DNA from: Saccharomonospora xinjiangensis XJ-54
Lineage (GTDB): Bacteria; Actinomycetota; Actinomycetes; Mycobacteriales; Pseudonocardiaceae
DNA length: 64,000 bases
Direction of reading: 5' to 3'
Assembly: GCF_000258175.1 (NCBI RefSeq)
Contig: NZ_JH636049.1
Span: 706,982 to 770,981, forward strand
Shown: positions 1 through 9,189 of the stretch, piece by piece
Position numbering within the stretch: position 1 is the first letter of the stretch
Layout: each line of letters begins with the position of its first letter
Program-made: the position numbers and the translations under genes
The notes under the pieces: generated by a model
Told to the model about the DNA's origin: nothing
Databases searched by the model: none
What the model saw: only the letters and a program-made list of their open reading frames with translations

Positions 1-1132
1 TGGTGCGGTAGCTGGCGGCGCGTTGCTCGGCACCGGCGGGGATGGCCACATCCGGAACGCCGAGACCGCGCAACAGATCGGCGAGCACATCCTCCGGCGA
101 CCGGGGCGAGCCGGAGCCCCCGCCGAGAGACGCGTAGAGCTGCCCGCCGGGAAAGCGGTCCGCGAGCCGGTGCGCCGCCCGGATGGCCACCGTGGTCTTG
201 CCTGCCCCTGGCTGCCCGCTGACCACCACCACCCGGACGGCGCCGTCGGTCTTCTCAGGGTCGAGTCCCTCCACGATCCTGGTCAGCACGTCGTCCCTGC
301 CGGTGAAGTCCGCCGTGTCTGCGGGAAGCTGCCTCGGCGGCTCGGACAACGGCGGCGGTGTCGCACCCCCTTCCGGTGCGCGTTCCCCCCGGAGGATGCG
401 CGACTGGAGGTCGCGCAGCTCGGCTCCCGGCTCGACGCCGAGCGCATCGATGAGGGCCGACCTCGTCGCGGTGTAGACCTCCAGTGCGCCTGCCCGGTTC
501 CCGCCCAGCCACAGTGCTCGCATCAGCAGCCCGGCGAGTTCCTCCCGCAACGGGTGCTCGGCGAGCAGCGTGTGCAGTTCGGGAACCACGTCGTCGTGGC
601 GGCCGAGTTCGATCTCCGCGGCGAGGCAGTCCTCATGCGCGGTGATCCGTGCGTGTTCCCATGCCCTGAGCAGGTCGGCCACCGGTGGGGACGCGGTCGT
701 ACCTTGTGAGGACGGCTGCCCCTGCCACAGCGCGACAGCCAACCGCAGCGCACCCGCCACGCGCTCGTGATCACCACGTCGTGCGGCGTCCCTGCCCTCC
801 CTGACGAGCTGCTCGAACTCGATCAGGTCGCATTCGCCGGGCCGGAGATCGAGCTGGTAGCCGTCGGCAGTGCGCTGGAGCCGGTCCTCTGCGCCTTGCC
901 GTGCGTGCCCGAGCGCCGACCGCAGCGCCCAGACGTGGTTGTGCAGACCGGCCATCGCCGTTCGCGGCGGGTTCTCGCCCCACAGCGCCTGCATCAGCCG
1001 GTCGATGGTGACCGTGCGGCTGTGATGGCCTGCCAGCAGCAACAGCAACGTCGCGGCCTTACCGCGAGGAATCGCGACTTCCGTGTCGTCGTCGGCCCGC
1101 AGGCGCAATCGTCCGAGTACCGTCAACCGCAC
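1..1132 (-). CDS. SARP-family transcriptional regulator with NTPase domain (3' end outside window)
   Basis: Reverse-strand translation from a GTG at 1132 gives an OmpR-type winged helix (about residues 1-90, starting VRLTVLGRLRLRADDDTEV), then an all-helical bacterial transcriptional activator (BTAD) domain (about 98-240), then a P-loop domain with Walker A GQPGAGKTT near residue 305. This order is that of AfsR/DnrI/RedD-type Streptomyces antibiotic regulatory proteins with an NB-ARC/STAND domain, which activate promoters through direct heptamer repeats. The start was chosen because a purine-rich stretch precedes GTG and the domain begins immediately. The frame is open to base 1, so at least the rest of the NTPase domain lies beyond the window. 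A pathway-specific role is likely, but no biosynthetic cluster is visible here; the dehydrogenase/exporter pair at 3132-5440 is the only plausible nearby target. Confidence 0.85.
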   Translation of the reverse strand, partial: MRLTVLGRLRLRADDDTEVAIPRGKAATLLLLLAGHHSRTVTIDRLMQALWGENPPRTAMAGLHNHVWALRSALGHARQGAEDRLQRTADGYQLDLRPGECDLIEFEQLVREGRDAARRGDHERVAGALRLAVALWQGQPSSQGTTASPPVADLLRAWEHARITAHEDCLAAEIELGRHDDVVPELHTLLAEHPLREELAGLLMRALWLGGNRAGALEVYTATRSALIDALGVEPGAELRDLQSRILRGERAPEGGATPPPLSEPPRQLPADTADFTGRDDVLTRIVEGLDPEKTDGAVRVVVVSGQPGAGKTTVAIRAAHRLADRFPGGQLYASLGGGSGSPRSPEDVLADLLRGLGVPDVAIPAGAEQRAASYRT

Positions 1133-1411
1133 GCCGCCCCCTGTGACCGTGTGTCGTCAGGTGCTGCCTGTTCCGAGATTATCGACACACGATCAGGGGA
1201 ACCAACTCGTTTCCGGTTTTTCTTTGAGTGTTGCCAGCTCCAGCAGCCGCTGTAGTCGTTCGCCGGAAATGAAACCTCCGTTTTGCTGCGCTGTCACGGA
1301 AATGCTCACCAGGTCGTTCGGGGGCGGCCCTGCCACGGCGCTGTGGAAGTCCGGCGAGCCGGGTGATCAGGGGCGAACGACAGCCGCGTCTCCAGCGTGC
1401 ATATCACCTCG

Positions 1412-1456
1412 CCGGAGGCGGCCGGGCACGACTCAACCCGGCCCGGCCGCCTCCGG
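1412..1456 (-). terminator. strong intrinsic-type hairpin
   Basis: Perfect 16-bp arms (1412-1427 and 1441-1456) enclose a 13-nt loop, seven bases past the stop codon of the minus-strand gene at 1463. There is no T tract, as is usual for actinobacterial terminators. The rest of 1133-1462 holds only the presumed promoter of the SARP gene; I see no other gene there. Confidence 0.7.
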
Positions 1457-1462
1457 GCCTGG

Positions 1463-2104
1463 TCACGCGGCCAGCGACCACTGCCGTTCGTAGGCGACGG
1501 CGAGCCCGCGCACGCAGGCGTCGATGTTTTCCCTGTTGGTGTTGGCGCGCAGCCGGTAGAGCTTGCCGTGTCTGCTGTCGAGCACCACCGGCGTGGCCCC
1601 GGGAAGCGCCAGGCCGGTGAAGGTCTCCATCATCTGCAACACGATGTCGGCACTGCCCTGATTGAGTGCCGCGCCCTTGCAGTACGGGAGCACGAGCCAC
1701 CTCGTGTCGTTCTTGTCATGCAGGCGAACACCCAGCAGGTGACGGAAGACGATCCGCAGATTTCCCTCCGCCCACGTGGCTTCACCGACTTGAACGCCGG
1801 TCGCCCGCTTCGGAACGGTTTTCGAGAATCCCGCCACGGCATCGCGATACGCCTCCGCGCGCCAGTCGTTCTTCTCCTCGGCTCGCGCCACAACGCGATC
1901 GAGTTCGCCGTGCCGGTCAACAGAATTCAAGGACCTCCGGAAAGCCGAGAGCAACGGACCGTAGGCAGACCAGGCGTACCGGCCGGGGTCGAGATACCGG
2001 CGTTTCTGCTCGGCCACCAGTGACATGGACTTCCGTGGACCCGCGTGAACGTAATCCAACCATTGGAGTCCACCGATGAAAACGGTACGGGCAGTGGGTT
2101 TCAT
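1463..2104 (-). CDS. conserved hypothetical protein, 213 aa
   Basis: ATG at 2104 is preceded by GGAGTGG at good ribosome-binding distance. The product has no signal peptide or membrane segment. It begins MKPTARTVFIGGLQWLDYVH and is rich in Arg and aromatic residues, with a plausible alpha/beta C-terminal half. I do not recognise a family and give no function. It is a single-gene unit: a strong hairpin follows its stop and the SARP gene lies beyond on the same strand. Codon use fits the neighbours, with strong third-position G/C, supporting that it is real. Confidence 0.65.
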   Translation of the reverse strand: MKPTARTVFIGGLQWLDYVHAGPRKSMSLVAEQKRRYLDPGRYAWSAYGPLLSAFRRSLNSVDRHGELDRVVARAEEKNDWRAEAYRDAVAGFSKTVPKRATGVQVGEATWAEGNLRIVFRHLLGVRLHDKNDTRWLVLPYCKGAALNQGSADIVLQMMETFTGLALPGATPVVLDSRHGKLYRLRANTNRENIDACVRGLAVAYERQWSLAA

Positions 2105-3131
2105 CGAACCACTCCGTTCGCCGCACGGAGCGCCGCCGAAAGCCTCGCGAAACAGGGTTCCCGTTGCCGCGGGACTTTCAACGGCGCCGAACTCTTCCTA
2201 CCGCACCAGTTTACCAGGAGAACGATCTGCCGATCGGCCTTCAGGCGGGTTTTTCTCAAGGCGAACACCGCATTTCCGCACTCGCGTACAACGAGACGAG
2301 GAAGGACACCTCGGCGGCCCGATCCCGGTTTATTCCGCCGCCGGATCACCATCACGGAATGCGTTTCTTGTCAGGCGGGACCTGAGGAACCTTGGCCCGG
2401 GGACCGGCCTGCGGCGATCGGTGAACCCGGAAGCGAGCGGAAGTCGCCCGCCGATCGGCACGACGTCCCCGTGACCGAGGTCCGGCAGCCACAAAAACCG
2501 AGGCCCGGGCAGGCACAGAAGAGCGTGGCGTTCGCGGTCAGCGCTCCTCGGTCCGCCTCCGGCGATCGGCGGCCGAGCGGCGCACCACCCCTCCCCTCCG
2601 CCGTCCGCCCGCACCGTTCAGCCGCTCCGGAGGAGCACCGGGATCGCTGACGCGTCAAGGGAAAGCCGTCCGGTGGCCACCCACCCCTCAGCCCTCTGGC
2701 GAACGTCCGTTGAACGCTCGCCGAACCGCCACCGAACGACCACGGCCGCCGCGTGCACAGGAAGCGCGGGGCCGACCTCACCACAGCACACCACCCCTCG
2801 TGACGTGAGGGCCATCACAGCGCAGGCGGGCGGGGTGGGCACTGCATTCGAGTCACGATCACCACTCGCGCCCGTCACGGATTGTATTGAAGATCGTTTC
2901 TAGCGCCCGTCCGGGCGATTCTCCATCGCCGGATTCCCAGGTACGGGAAATTTCGCGTAACCGAGCGGTACCACTCGCGCCGATCGGTGGTTGCGTCCCC
3001 TGCCGGTTGTCTGTTCCACTCTCGTATGGCACTGCGGTGCGCAACTGGGGGACAACGACGTCTGTGGTTGGCAAGGCATGCCCGACACGAAATCTGACGT
3101 GAACACCCATGGATGGAATTGGGGGTTGGTC
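2105..3131. other. 1-kb intergenic region, no convincing gene
   Basis: Reading frames here are short, Arg/Pro-rich shadows without ribosome-binding sites or family likeness. The only structured element I find is the set of four 11-bp direct repeats at 2701-2744, listed separately. The length suggests a regulatory region for the dehydrogenase/exporter operon on the right and the 213-aa gene on the left. Confidence 0.5.
2701..2744 (-). promoter_or_regulatory. four 11-bp direct repeats, SARP/AfsR- or PhoP-type operator candidate
   Basis: GAAC followed by G or C occurs at 2701, 2712, 2723 and 2734, exactly 11 bp apart. On the minus strand the units read (C/G)GTTC(G/A). OmpR-fold regulators of actinomycetes (PhoP, AfsR, SARPs) bind direct repeats with one-turn 11-bp spacing, and the GTTC core is that of PHO/AfsR boxes. 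The array lies about 390 bp upstream of the dehydrogenase start and 600 bp upstream of the 213-aa gene. Binding is inferred from spacing and core only. Confidence 0.45.
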
Positions 3132-4277
3132 GTGCGCGCTTATGTGATGGACGGTCCCGGACGTATCCGTTTGTCCACGGTTGACGATCCGGTGTGCGGA
3201 CCGGACGAAATCCTGCTCGCCACCGAAGCGGTCTCGGTGTGCTCCACCGACATTTCCTATTTCAAAGGTCACCTGTTCCCGACGTCGTGGCCCATCATCC
3301 CGGGACACGAGTACGTCGGCGAGGTCGTCGAGGTCGGTTCGTCGCTCACCGGCAGAGTCGGCGTCGGTCAGCGCATCACCTACTGGGGGCAGACCGATTT
3401 CGGAGGAATGGCGGAGCTGCGGGCGATTCGTCCCATTTTCGCCCACGACGTCGCGGCACGGGAGACCTCCTGGTACACGACCCGGAACTTCTACGACGCC
3501 GATCAAGCGGCTGCCGTGGCGGTGCCGGACACGATGGACTCCACCGCCGCCACCATCGTCGAACCGCTGACCTCGGTACTGCGTTCGCTGCTGATCAACC
3601 CGCCGAGACCGGGCGATTCCTGCGTCGTCCTCGGCTGCGGTCCCAGCGCGCAGCTCGCCATCCAGGTCCTGACCAAGGTCCTCGGCGCCGGTTCGGTCAC
3701 CGCTGTGGACCGCGTGGACCCGCGATTGGCGCTGTCCCGCCACAACGGTGCCCGATTGACGTTCAACACCACGACCGACGGCCCCGCGCTGGAGCAGTTC
3801 GTCCACGACCATCAGGACGAGTTCGCGGACTACGTATTCGACGCCCTGCCCAACGTGGCCGTCGGCGATCAGGGCAAGGATGTCCGCGAACTGGCGATGG
3901 GATTGCTGCGGCCCGGCGGGCTCTACGTCATCTACGGCGCCACCGAGGTTCCCCAGCACATCAGCACCTGGCTCATCCTGGCCAAGGGCCTGCATCTGCG
4001 GGCCACCCCGTTCGACGTCCGGCTCTTCCCCATGCAGCGATCGGCACACGTGGCCCAGGTGGCGATGACGCTGATCGACACGGGTGTCATCGACGTCGGT
4101 CCGGTCGTCAGCGACCACATCGACTTCGGCGACGAGGACGCGGTCCGGCGTGCCTTCGCCGGCTACGGCACGGCGGGGTCGATGAAGTTCTCTCTCCTGA
4201 CACCCGTTGCTCGCACCCGGATCGAAGCGACGAACACACGCGAGGGCGAGTTGGTGCACGCGGGGAGCGGGCGGTGA
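3132..4277 (+). CDS. zinc-type medium-chain alcohol dehydrogenase
   Basis: NAD(P)-dependent oxidoreductase of the MDR superfamily. Visible are the catalytic zinc ligands in VCSTDISYFKGH and PGHEYVGEV near the N-terminus, and a Rossmann fold with VVLGCGPSAQLAIQV followed by an acidic end of beta-2 (VDRVDPR). The four-Cys structural zinc lobe of classical ADHs is missing, as in some sugar/cyclitol dehydrogenases; a 2-deoxy-scyllo-inosamine or polyol dehydrogenase-like role is possible but unproven. I chose GTG at 3132 (VRAYVMDGPG) because the MDR fold begins there and GGGGGTTGG lies just upstream; an in-frame ATG at 3078 is an alternative. The stop overlaps the next gene's GTG by four bases, so the two are translationally coupled. 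Confidence 0.85.
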   Translation: MRAYVMDGPGRIRLSTVDDPVCGPDEILLATEAVSVCSTDISYFKGHLFPTSWPIIPGHEYVGEVVEVGSSLTGRVGVGQRITYWGQTDFGGMAELRAIRPIFAHDVAARETSWYTTRNFYDADQAAAVAVPDTMDSTAATIVEPLTSVLRSLLINPPRPGDSCVVLGCGPSAQLAIQVLTKVLGAGSVTAVDRVDPRLALSRHNGARLTFNTTTDGPALEQFVHDHQDEFADYVFDALPNVAVGDQGKDVRELAMGLLRPGGLYVIYGATEVPQHISTWLILAKGLHLRATPFDVRLFPMQRSAHVAQVAMTLIDTGVIDVGPVVSDHIDFGDEDAVRRAFAGYGTAGSMKFSLLTPVARTRIEATNTREGELVHAGSGR

Positions 4278-5440
4278 CGAGCACGCTCGGCTCTTCGCGG
4301 CGATCGGCATCGACGCGCGTGGCGATCGCGACGTTGTTCTTCGCGCTGGGCGCCGGATTCGGAAGCTGGGTGGTCCGCATTCCCGACGTACAGCATCAGC
4401 TGGGGCTGTCTCACGGAACGCTGGGCACCGCCCTGCTGGCGGCATCGGTCGGTGCACTGATCGGGATGCCGCTGGTCGGCTACCTCAGCACCCGCGTCGA
4501 TGCCGCCGTGCTCACCACGAGCACTGCCGTGGTGTTCACGATGTCGCTGGCGTTGCCCGCTGTCGCGCCTGACCTCGGGCTTCTCATCGCCGCGCTGTTC
4601 GTGCTGGGTGTGGGCAACGGCGCGCTCGGGGCCACCATGAACGCGCAAGGCGCGCTGTTCGAGCGGGACACCGGCAGGCTGGTTCTGGCATCCTTCCACG
4701 GGGTGTTCAGTGTCGGCGGCCTGCTCGGCTCGCTGGTCGCGGGCTGGGCTGGCGGGGCGGGCATGAGCGCGGCGGTCCATCTGGCCTGCGTCGCCGCCGT
4801 ACTCACGTCACTGGTGCTGGGGGCAGCCCGGTTCCTGATTCACGACCTTCCCCGGCACAGCAGCAGTGTTCTCGCGCTGCCCGACAGGAGAATCGCCCTG
4901 TTCGGTCTTGTCGCCTTCTGCGGCCTGCTGTGCGAGGGTGCGGTGTCCGATTGGAGCGCGGTGCTGCTTCGCGACGCCCGCGACGTCTCCCCCGGACTCG
5001 TCGGCCTCGGCTACACGGCGTTCGCGCTGTCCATGGCGGCCATGCGATTCTGCGGGGACGTCGTGGTCGGCAGGCTCGGGCCACGGAGCACCGTGCGACT
5101 GGCCGGATGCGCCGCCGTGGCGGGTTCGGCGATCATCGTTGTCGCACAGGCGGCCTGGCTTGCCATGGTGGGGTTCGCGGTCCTCGGCATCGGCCTGGCG
5201 GTCGTGTTCCCGACGGTCATCAGTGTGGTCTCACGCAGGGAAGCCCAGCCAGCCGTCGCGGTGAGCGCACTGTCCACAGTGGGGTATGTCGGGTTTCTCG
5301 CCGGGCCGCCGCTGATCGGCTACCTCGCCGATGCCACAACGCTGCCTCATGCCCTGCTGGTGCTCGTCGGGTGCAGCGTGGCGATCGTTTTGTCAGGACA
5401 GATCATGCCTCGCCGCGACGACGCGCCGGTGCCCGTCTGA
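4274..5440 (+). CDS. MFS transporter (YbjJ/fucose-permease-like), 388 aa
   Basis: Twelve hydrophobic segments make up nearly the whole protein. The N-terminal half contains the SWVVRIPDVQHQLGLS motif typical of YbjJ-like MFS proteins, and a short charged C-terminal tail ends in PRRDDAPVPV. It starts at GTG 4274 inside the stop of the dehydrogenase gene (GTGA overlap), so it forms a two-gene operon with it. The pairing suggests export or uptake of the dehydrogenase's substrate or product. The substrate is unknown. Confidence 0.85.
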   Translation: MTSTLGSSRRSASTRVAIATLFFALGAGFGSWVVRIPDVQHQLGLSHGTLGTALLAASVGALIGMPLVGYLSTRVDAAVLTTSTAVVFTMSLALPAVAPDLGLLIAALFVLGVGNGALGATMNAQGALFERDTGRLVLASFHGVFSVGGLLGSLVAGWAGGAGMSAAVHLACVAAVLTSLVLGAARFLIHDLPRHSSSVLALPDRRIALFGLVAFCGLLCEGAVSDWSAVLLRDARDVSPGLVGLGYTAFALSMAAMRFCGDVVVGRLGPRSTVRLAGCAAVAGSAIIVVAQAAWLAMVGFAVLGIGLAVVFPTVISVVSRREAQPAVAVSALSTVGYVGFLAGPPLIGYLADATTLPHALLVLVGCSVAIVLSGQIMPRRDDAPVPV

Positions 5441-5487
5441 TCGCGGCCACCGGGAACTGAGCGCGACGCGACGCGCCAGGCGCAGCG

Positions 5488-5526
5488 GCCACCCACCGTG
5501 GCGGGAAGCCCGTGACGGTGGGTGGC
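5488..5526 (+). terminator. hairpin terminator of the dehydrogenase/MFS operon
   Basis: Perfect 12-bp arms, GCCACCCACCGT (5488-5499) and its complement (5515-5526), with a 15-nt loop, 48 bp after the MFS stop. The rest of 5441-5799 holds no supportable gene. Confidence 0.7.
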
Positions 5527-5799
5527 TCGGGGCTCGGCTAAGGCGGTTTGGTCGTCATCGACCGTGGCCGACCTGGCCACCAGCTCGCCCGCCGTGTGCC
5601 GCCTTTCGCCGAGCCGATCGACCGCACCTCGCTCTCGCGAGTGGTGATCGCACTCCTCGGAGTTCGCCTCGCTCTCGGTGTGGCAACAGCGGACAGCGAC
5701 GCCCGGCCCGAACGCGCAAGCCGCATCGCCCACTCCAGCCGGTGCTCGTCGGCCTGCTACACATGCGTGATCATCGTCGAGATGCAAGGAACTTCGTTC

Positions 5800-7464
5800 A
5801 TGAACGGCCGAGAAGACCCGCCTGTCGAGCGCGCGCTCCGCGCACTAGCCGGGAAAATCGCCGCTGGGGCTCCATCGGGGTGGCGTCGCGCCGAACTTCA
5901 CGGTTACGCCGACGGCGCAGGCTCCGGCCACCGTGGTTTCTCATTCGAGCCCTCCCGGCTCAACCAGTACGGCAGCAACGACATCGACGTGCACGAGGAA
6001 CTGCGCCGTATCGCTGACCTGGCCGGCACCAGCCGCCGCCTCACGATCGACGTGGTGGTGTGGGCATGGGGCCGGTTCGAGGCAATTCTGAGTGAGCGGT
6101 TGGACAGCGCGGAGAACCAGCACAGTGTCGTCTATGTTCTCGACCACGACACGCTTCCGCCGGATCCGGGTGAGCTCCAGGATGGGCCGGCCGATCCCAC
6201 TCCCGCAGGAGACCCCGACGAGGCGGTCGCTCTGCTGGGTTCCTACCTCCGGCTCCGCGACCGCATCCTGAACCCCGACCGCTACGCCCCACCCGCCGCG
6301 CTGCCTGCCAGACAACGCGCCAGGATCGAAAAGGGGCTTCCCGCCGCCCTCCCTCCCGATCTGCGCGCGCTGTACAGCGTGATCGACGGCGACGGAGGGG
6401 AGGGGCTGCTCGCCCGGCATCCCTGGTTCGGTCTCGACGAGGTCGAAGCTCTCAGCCGCCCGGACAACCGGTGGTGGGTCTCGCGTGAGTGGCAGCAGTA
6501 CCTGAGCAGGCCTTTCGTGACCACCGTCGGCCCGCCGTTGACCGTGCGGCGGATGATCGACTGCCCCGCGTGGATCCCGTTCGCCACGAGCACCGGCGGT
6601 GATTTCCTGGCGGTGGACATGAGTCCGGGCCCGCGTGGCCGTCCGGGACAGGTGATCAGGATCGGCCTCCACCACAACGATGGCCCCACCTATGTCGCCG
6701 ACTCCGTGACGAGCCTGCTGCGCGAGCACGTCACCGCGCTGGAGACCGGCGCTTACGAGTGCGTGGACGGCGAGTTCTGGATCGACCTTGCCGAGTTCAG
6801 GCCCGCGCGGCGTCAGCGCTTCGCCTTCCGCACCATGCGTGTCACCGGTGGTACGGCCATGCGCCTGGAACTGGGCCCCGACGTGGAAGCGCTTGAGGTG
6901 AGTGACGCCCCATTCGTCGATCTGGGGCCGGTCGCCGGAACGCCCGCACTGACGCGGGTGACGATGCGGAACTGTCCGGCGGCCGACCTGTCCCCGCTGG
7001 CGCGGACACCGGTAGAGGTTCTCGATCTCGCACTGGACACCGTGGACCTGAGTGGTCTCGAGGGGCATCCGGTTGTGCGGAGCCTGACGGTGCGCACGGA
7101 TGCCCCGCTCGACCTCGCGCCGCTGCGGTCGTGCCCTCGGCTTTACCTGCTCGACCTGTCCGAGGCGACCGACATTCCGGACATCGAGGTACTCGGCGAG
7201 CTTCCCTCGCTGCTCTACCTCAACCTGCGATACGACCAGTGGGAGGCGCTCTGGGAACGGACTTCACATCCGAGCACCTTGGCCGTCGCCGGGCTCGCGA
7301 GCGAACCGCCGAAGGAGAAACGATTCTGGTGGTCGGCGACCAACGCCTACCACCCGCCGGAGCCGTCGCGCAAGACCGTGCTGAGGTGGACGCGCGAACT
7401 CGTGGGAAACGCCGGCGACGTCCGAGTCGTCACGGGCGGATTCAATCCACTGCGGCGGCGTTGA
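5800..7464 (+). CDS. SMI1/KNR4-family protein with C-terminal leucine-rich-like repeats, 554 aa
   Basis: A SUKH/SMI1-KNR4-like region is visible at about residues 170-315 (LPAALPPDLRALYSVIDGDGG ... WIPFATSTGGDFLAVDM), the fold common in immunity proteins of bacterial polymorphic toxins. Residues 350-490 hold irregular beta-rich LRR-like units (for example LYLLDLSEATDIPD, PSLLYLNLRYD). The N-terminal 150 residues match nothing I know. No signal peptide, so cytosolic. ATG 5800 was chosen over ATG 5782 because AAGGA lies at proper distance. It stands alone between two hairpins; no toxin gene is adjacent, so the immunity role is only a family-based guess. Confidence 0.75.
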   Translation: MNGREDPPVERALRALAGKIAAGAPSGWRRAELHGYADGAGSGHRGFSFEPSRLNQYGSNDIDVHEELRRIADLAGTSRRLTIDVVVWAWGRFEAILSERLDSAENQHSVVYVLDHDTLPPDPGELQDGPADPTPAGDPDEAVALLGSYLRLRDRILNPDRYAPPAALPARQRARIEKGLPAALPPDLRALYSVIDGDGGEGLLARHPWFGLDEVEALSRPDNRWWVSREWQQYLSRPFVTTVGPPLTVRRMIDCPAWIPFATSTGGDFLAVDMSPGPRGRPGQVIRIGLHHNDGPTYVADSVTSLLREHVTALETGAYECVDGEFWIDLAEFRPARRQRFAFRTMRVTGGTAMRLELGPDVEALEVSDAPFVDLGPVAGTPALTRVTMRNCPAADLSPLARTPVEVLDLALDTVDLSGLEGHPVVRSLTVRTDAPLDLAPLRSCPRLYLLDLSEATDIPDIEVLGELPSLLYLNLRYDQWEALWERTSHPSTLAVAGLASEPPKEKRFWWSATNAYHPPEPSRKTVLRWTRELVGNAGDVRVVTGGFNPLRRR

Positions 7465-7489
7465 CGAAGCGGCGCGCGCTGGACCGTCG

Positions 7490-7526
7490 GTCGTGGTGGA
7501 AGGCTCCGTTCGCCTTCCACCACGAC
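7490..7526 (+). terminator. hairpin terminator
   Basis: Perfect 14-bp arms (7490-7503 and 7513-7526) around a 9-nt loop, 26 bp after the stop of the SMI1-type gene and in the convergent gap to the minus-strand gene at 7748; it may serve both directions. Confidence 0.75.
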
Positions 7527-7747
7527 GAGCCACGGTCGCGCACCCTTGGTGGCCCGCCTTGGCAGCCTCCGGCACGTCGGGCTCCTGCGACGGCCTCAGT
7601 GTGGCGGCCTCAACGCGAGGGCTCGCTCCCCTACCGGACAAGAATCCTCCCCGGCGGCACCCGTCTCACGGAGGTGATCCGGCGCCCGCCACACGGAACG
7701 TCGTCGGCCCGCAGACGAGAGCGAGGCGCCGCCTGGGTGTGGCGGCC

Positions 7748-8665
7748 TCAGCCCCGGGTCGAGAGCAGCGCGACAGCGAGGTCGAACTGCGCCCGCGACG
7801 GCGGGCGGGTCCACGTGATGCCGGGCTCCTGATCGAGGAGCATCCGTGCCATGGCAGCACCGAACACATCGGACGCCTGCGCCCCCGGCATCCGGTGCCG
7901 GAGCACCTGGTATTCCAGCAACACGCGACCGTAGTCGTACATGAACGCGTTGGTGTATTTGCTCTTCTCGGCGTCGGCCTTCTCCAGCCCGGCCACGAAT
8001 TCGGGCTCGGGTTCCTGGACCACCGCCTTGATGACGTCGAGGCGGTTCTCGATCGGGGAGCTGTTGGAATGCGCGAAGGCCTCGTCCTCCATCTCGCGCA
8101 CGTGCTCGGGAAGCTCGGGCAGGACGGCGCAGACGCCGTAGCCGTAGTCCTCGTCGCCGTAGCCGCCGACGGCGTGGTTGGTCACGCCCTGCGCGTGCGT
8201 TGCCGACATCATCTGGCTGGTGATCTCGTACTTGTCCATCCCGTCGATCTCGCCGTCAGGCAGCCACCGGCTCCGCAAGTGCAGCACGCCTCCGGTCTCC
8301 TTGTGGTCGGCGTCGTCGATGAGCTGCCGCACGGCGGTGACCGGATCGGCGATCGCGGCCTCGCCCATATCCCTGAACCGGGCCGTCAGCAGATACAAAG
8401 AGATCAGCATCGGCGGCTCGGAGACTCGCAGAACGCCTTCCTCCCGGTGGAGGAAGACGCTGCTGTGTTCATCGTCGTAGGCTTCGAGCCCGGCCATGAA
8501 CGCTTTTTCCGCCTCCTCGTCGAGTTGCCGCTCCCAGGCCCACTTCTGCTCGGCGTGGAACCGGTAGAAGTCCTCACCCCTCAACGGATCGCGAAAGCGC
8601 CACCACAGAACACCGCCGACCACCAGGACGGCGACAACGCCGACCACAATCCACACAACCGTCAT
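7748..8665 (-). CDS. membrane-anchored hypothetical protein, 305 aa
   Basis: ATG at 8665 follows GAGGGGAC at ribosome-binding distance. An N-terminal transmembrane helix (about residues 3-23) is followed by a WWRFRDP stop-transfer and a soluble, acidic domain of about 280 residues. The soluble part is mostly helical and contains a Gly/Tyr-rich loop (GGYGDEDYGYG near residue 165). I do not recognise the family. The soluble domain may face the cytosol or the outside; positive charges after the helix favour a cytosolic domain with an N-out signal anchor. The frame stays open far upstream of 8665, but that extension has no start context and looks non-coding. Confidence 0.7.
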   Translation of the reverse strand: MTVVWIVVGVVAVLVVGGVLWWRFRDPLRGEDFYRFHAEQKWAWERQLDEEAEKAFMAGLEAYDDEHSSVFLHREEGVLRVSEPPMLISLYLLTARFRDMGEAAIADPVTAVRQLIDDADHKETGGVLHLRSRWLPDGEIDGMDKYEITSQMMSATHAQGVTNHAVGGYGDEDYGYGVCAVLPELPEHVREMEDEAFAHSNSSPIENRLDVIKAVVQEPEPEFVAGLEKADAEKSKYTNAFMYDYGRVLLEYQVLRHRMPGAQASDVFGAAMARMLLDQEPGITWTRPPSRAQFDLAVALLSTRG

Positions 8666-9189
8666 GATTGTCCCCTCAGTACGTGTTTGCGCGCCGCGCA
8701 TACGCGCGACGAGGCGGCGAACCTTACATGATCCACACCACCCGGCGCAGACGGTGCCACGAGGGAGGATCGTGGCCGGTCGATTCCGCAATGGGCGACT
8801 ACGTTCGGCGGCAACGATCACCTTCTCGCCGTGGTGCCAGCGCTCCGCGAGGGGCCGGCCGCCGATGACTGTCCGCGAAGACGGAACCTCATACGGATCG
8901 GGCGCGCGACACCGGCTGAGCTGGATGCAGCCGCCCCACATTTCGTCGTGCGTGATCCGGCCGGGTTCGTGGACTCCGATGAGTTCCGGGAAGAGATAGC
9001 GGCGACTGGGAAGCGTCCCGAGTGCACCTGACTCGCCGAGAAGAGGCTCACGAGATGTCGGTCGCGCCCGCGGTGAGGGCGCGACCAAAGACATTCTCGT
9101 TACCACGCTGCGGCGGGGTGCCCGCGCATCTCCGGCGCAGGCACCCCGTAGAACAGCCGCGCATGAGGCGACGACAACGAAGAACTTCG
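8666..9189. other. intergenic, nothing firm
   Basis: Between two minus-strand genes. A 66-codon plus-strand frame ends at 9031 and includes a peptide-like stretch (PHFVVRDPAGFVDSDEF), but it has no start context or family likeness, so I do not call it. The promoter of the membrane-anchored gene should lie in the first 150 bases. Confidence 0.4.

Noticed and set aside
2859..4457. Long 532-codon minus-strand frame across the dehydrogenase gene
   Set aside because: It is the antisense shadow of the MDR gene and MFS start: low-complexity, Arg/Asp/Gly-rich, no ribosome-binding site and no family features.
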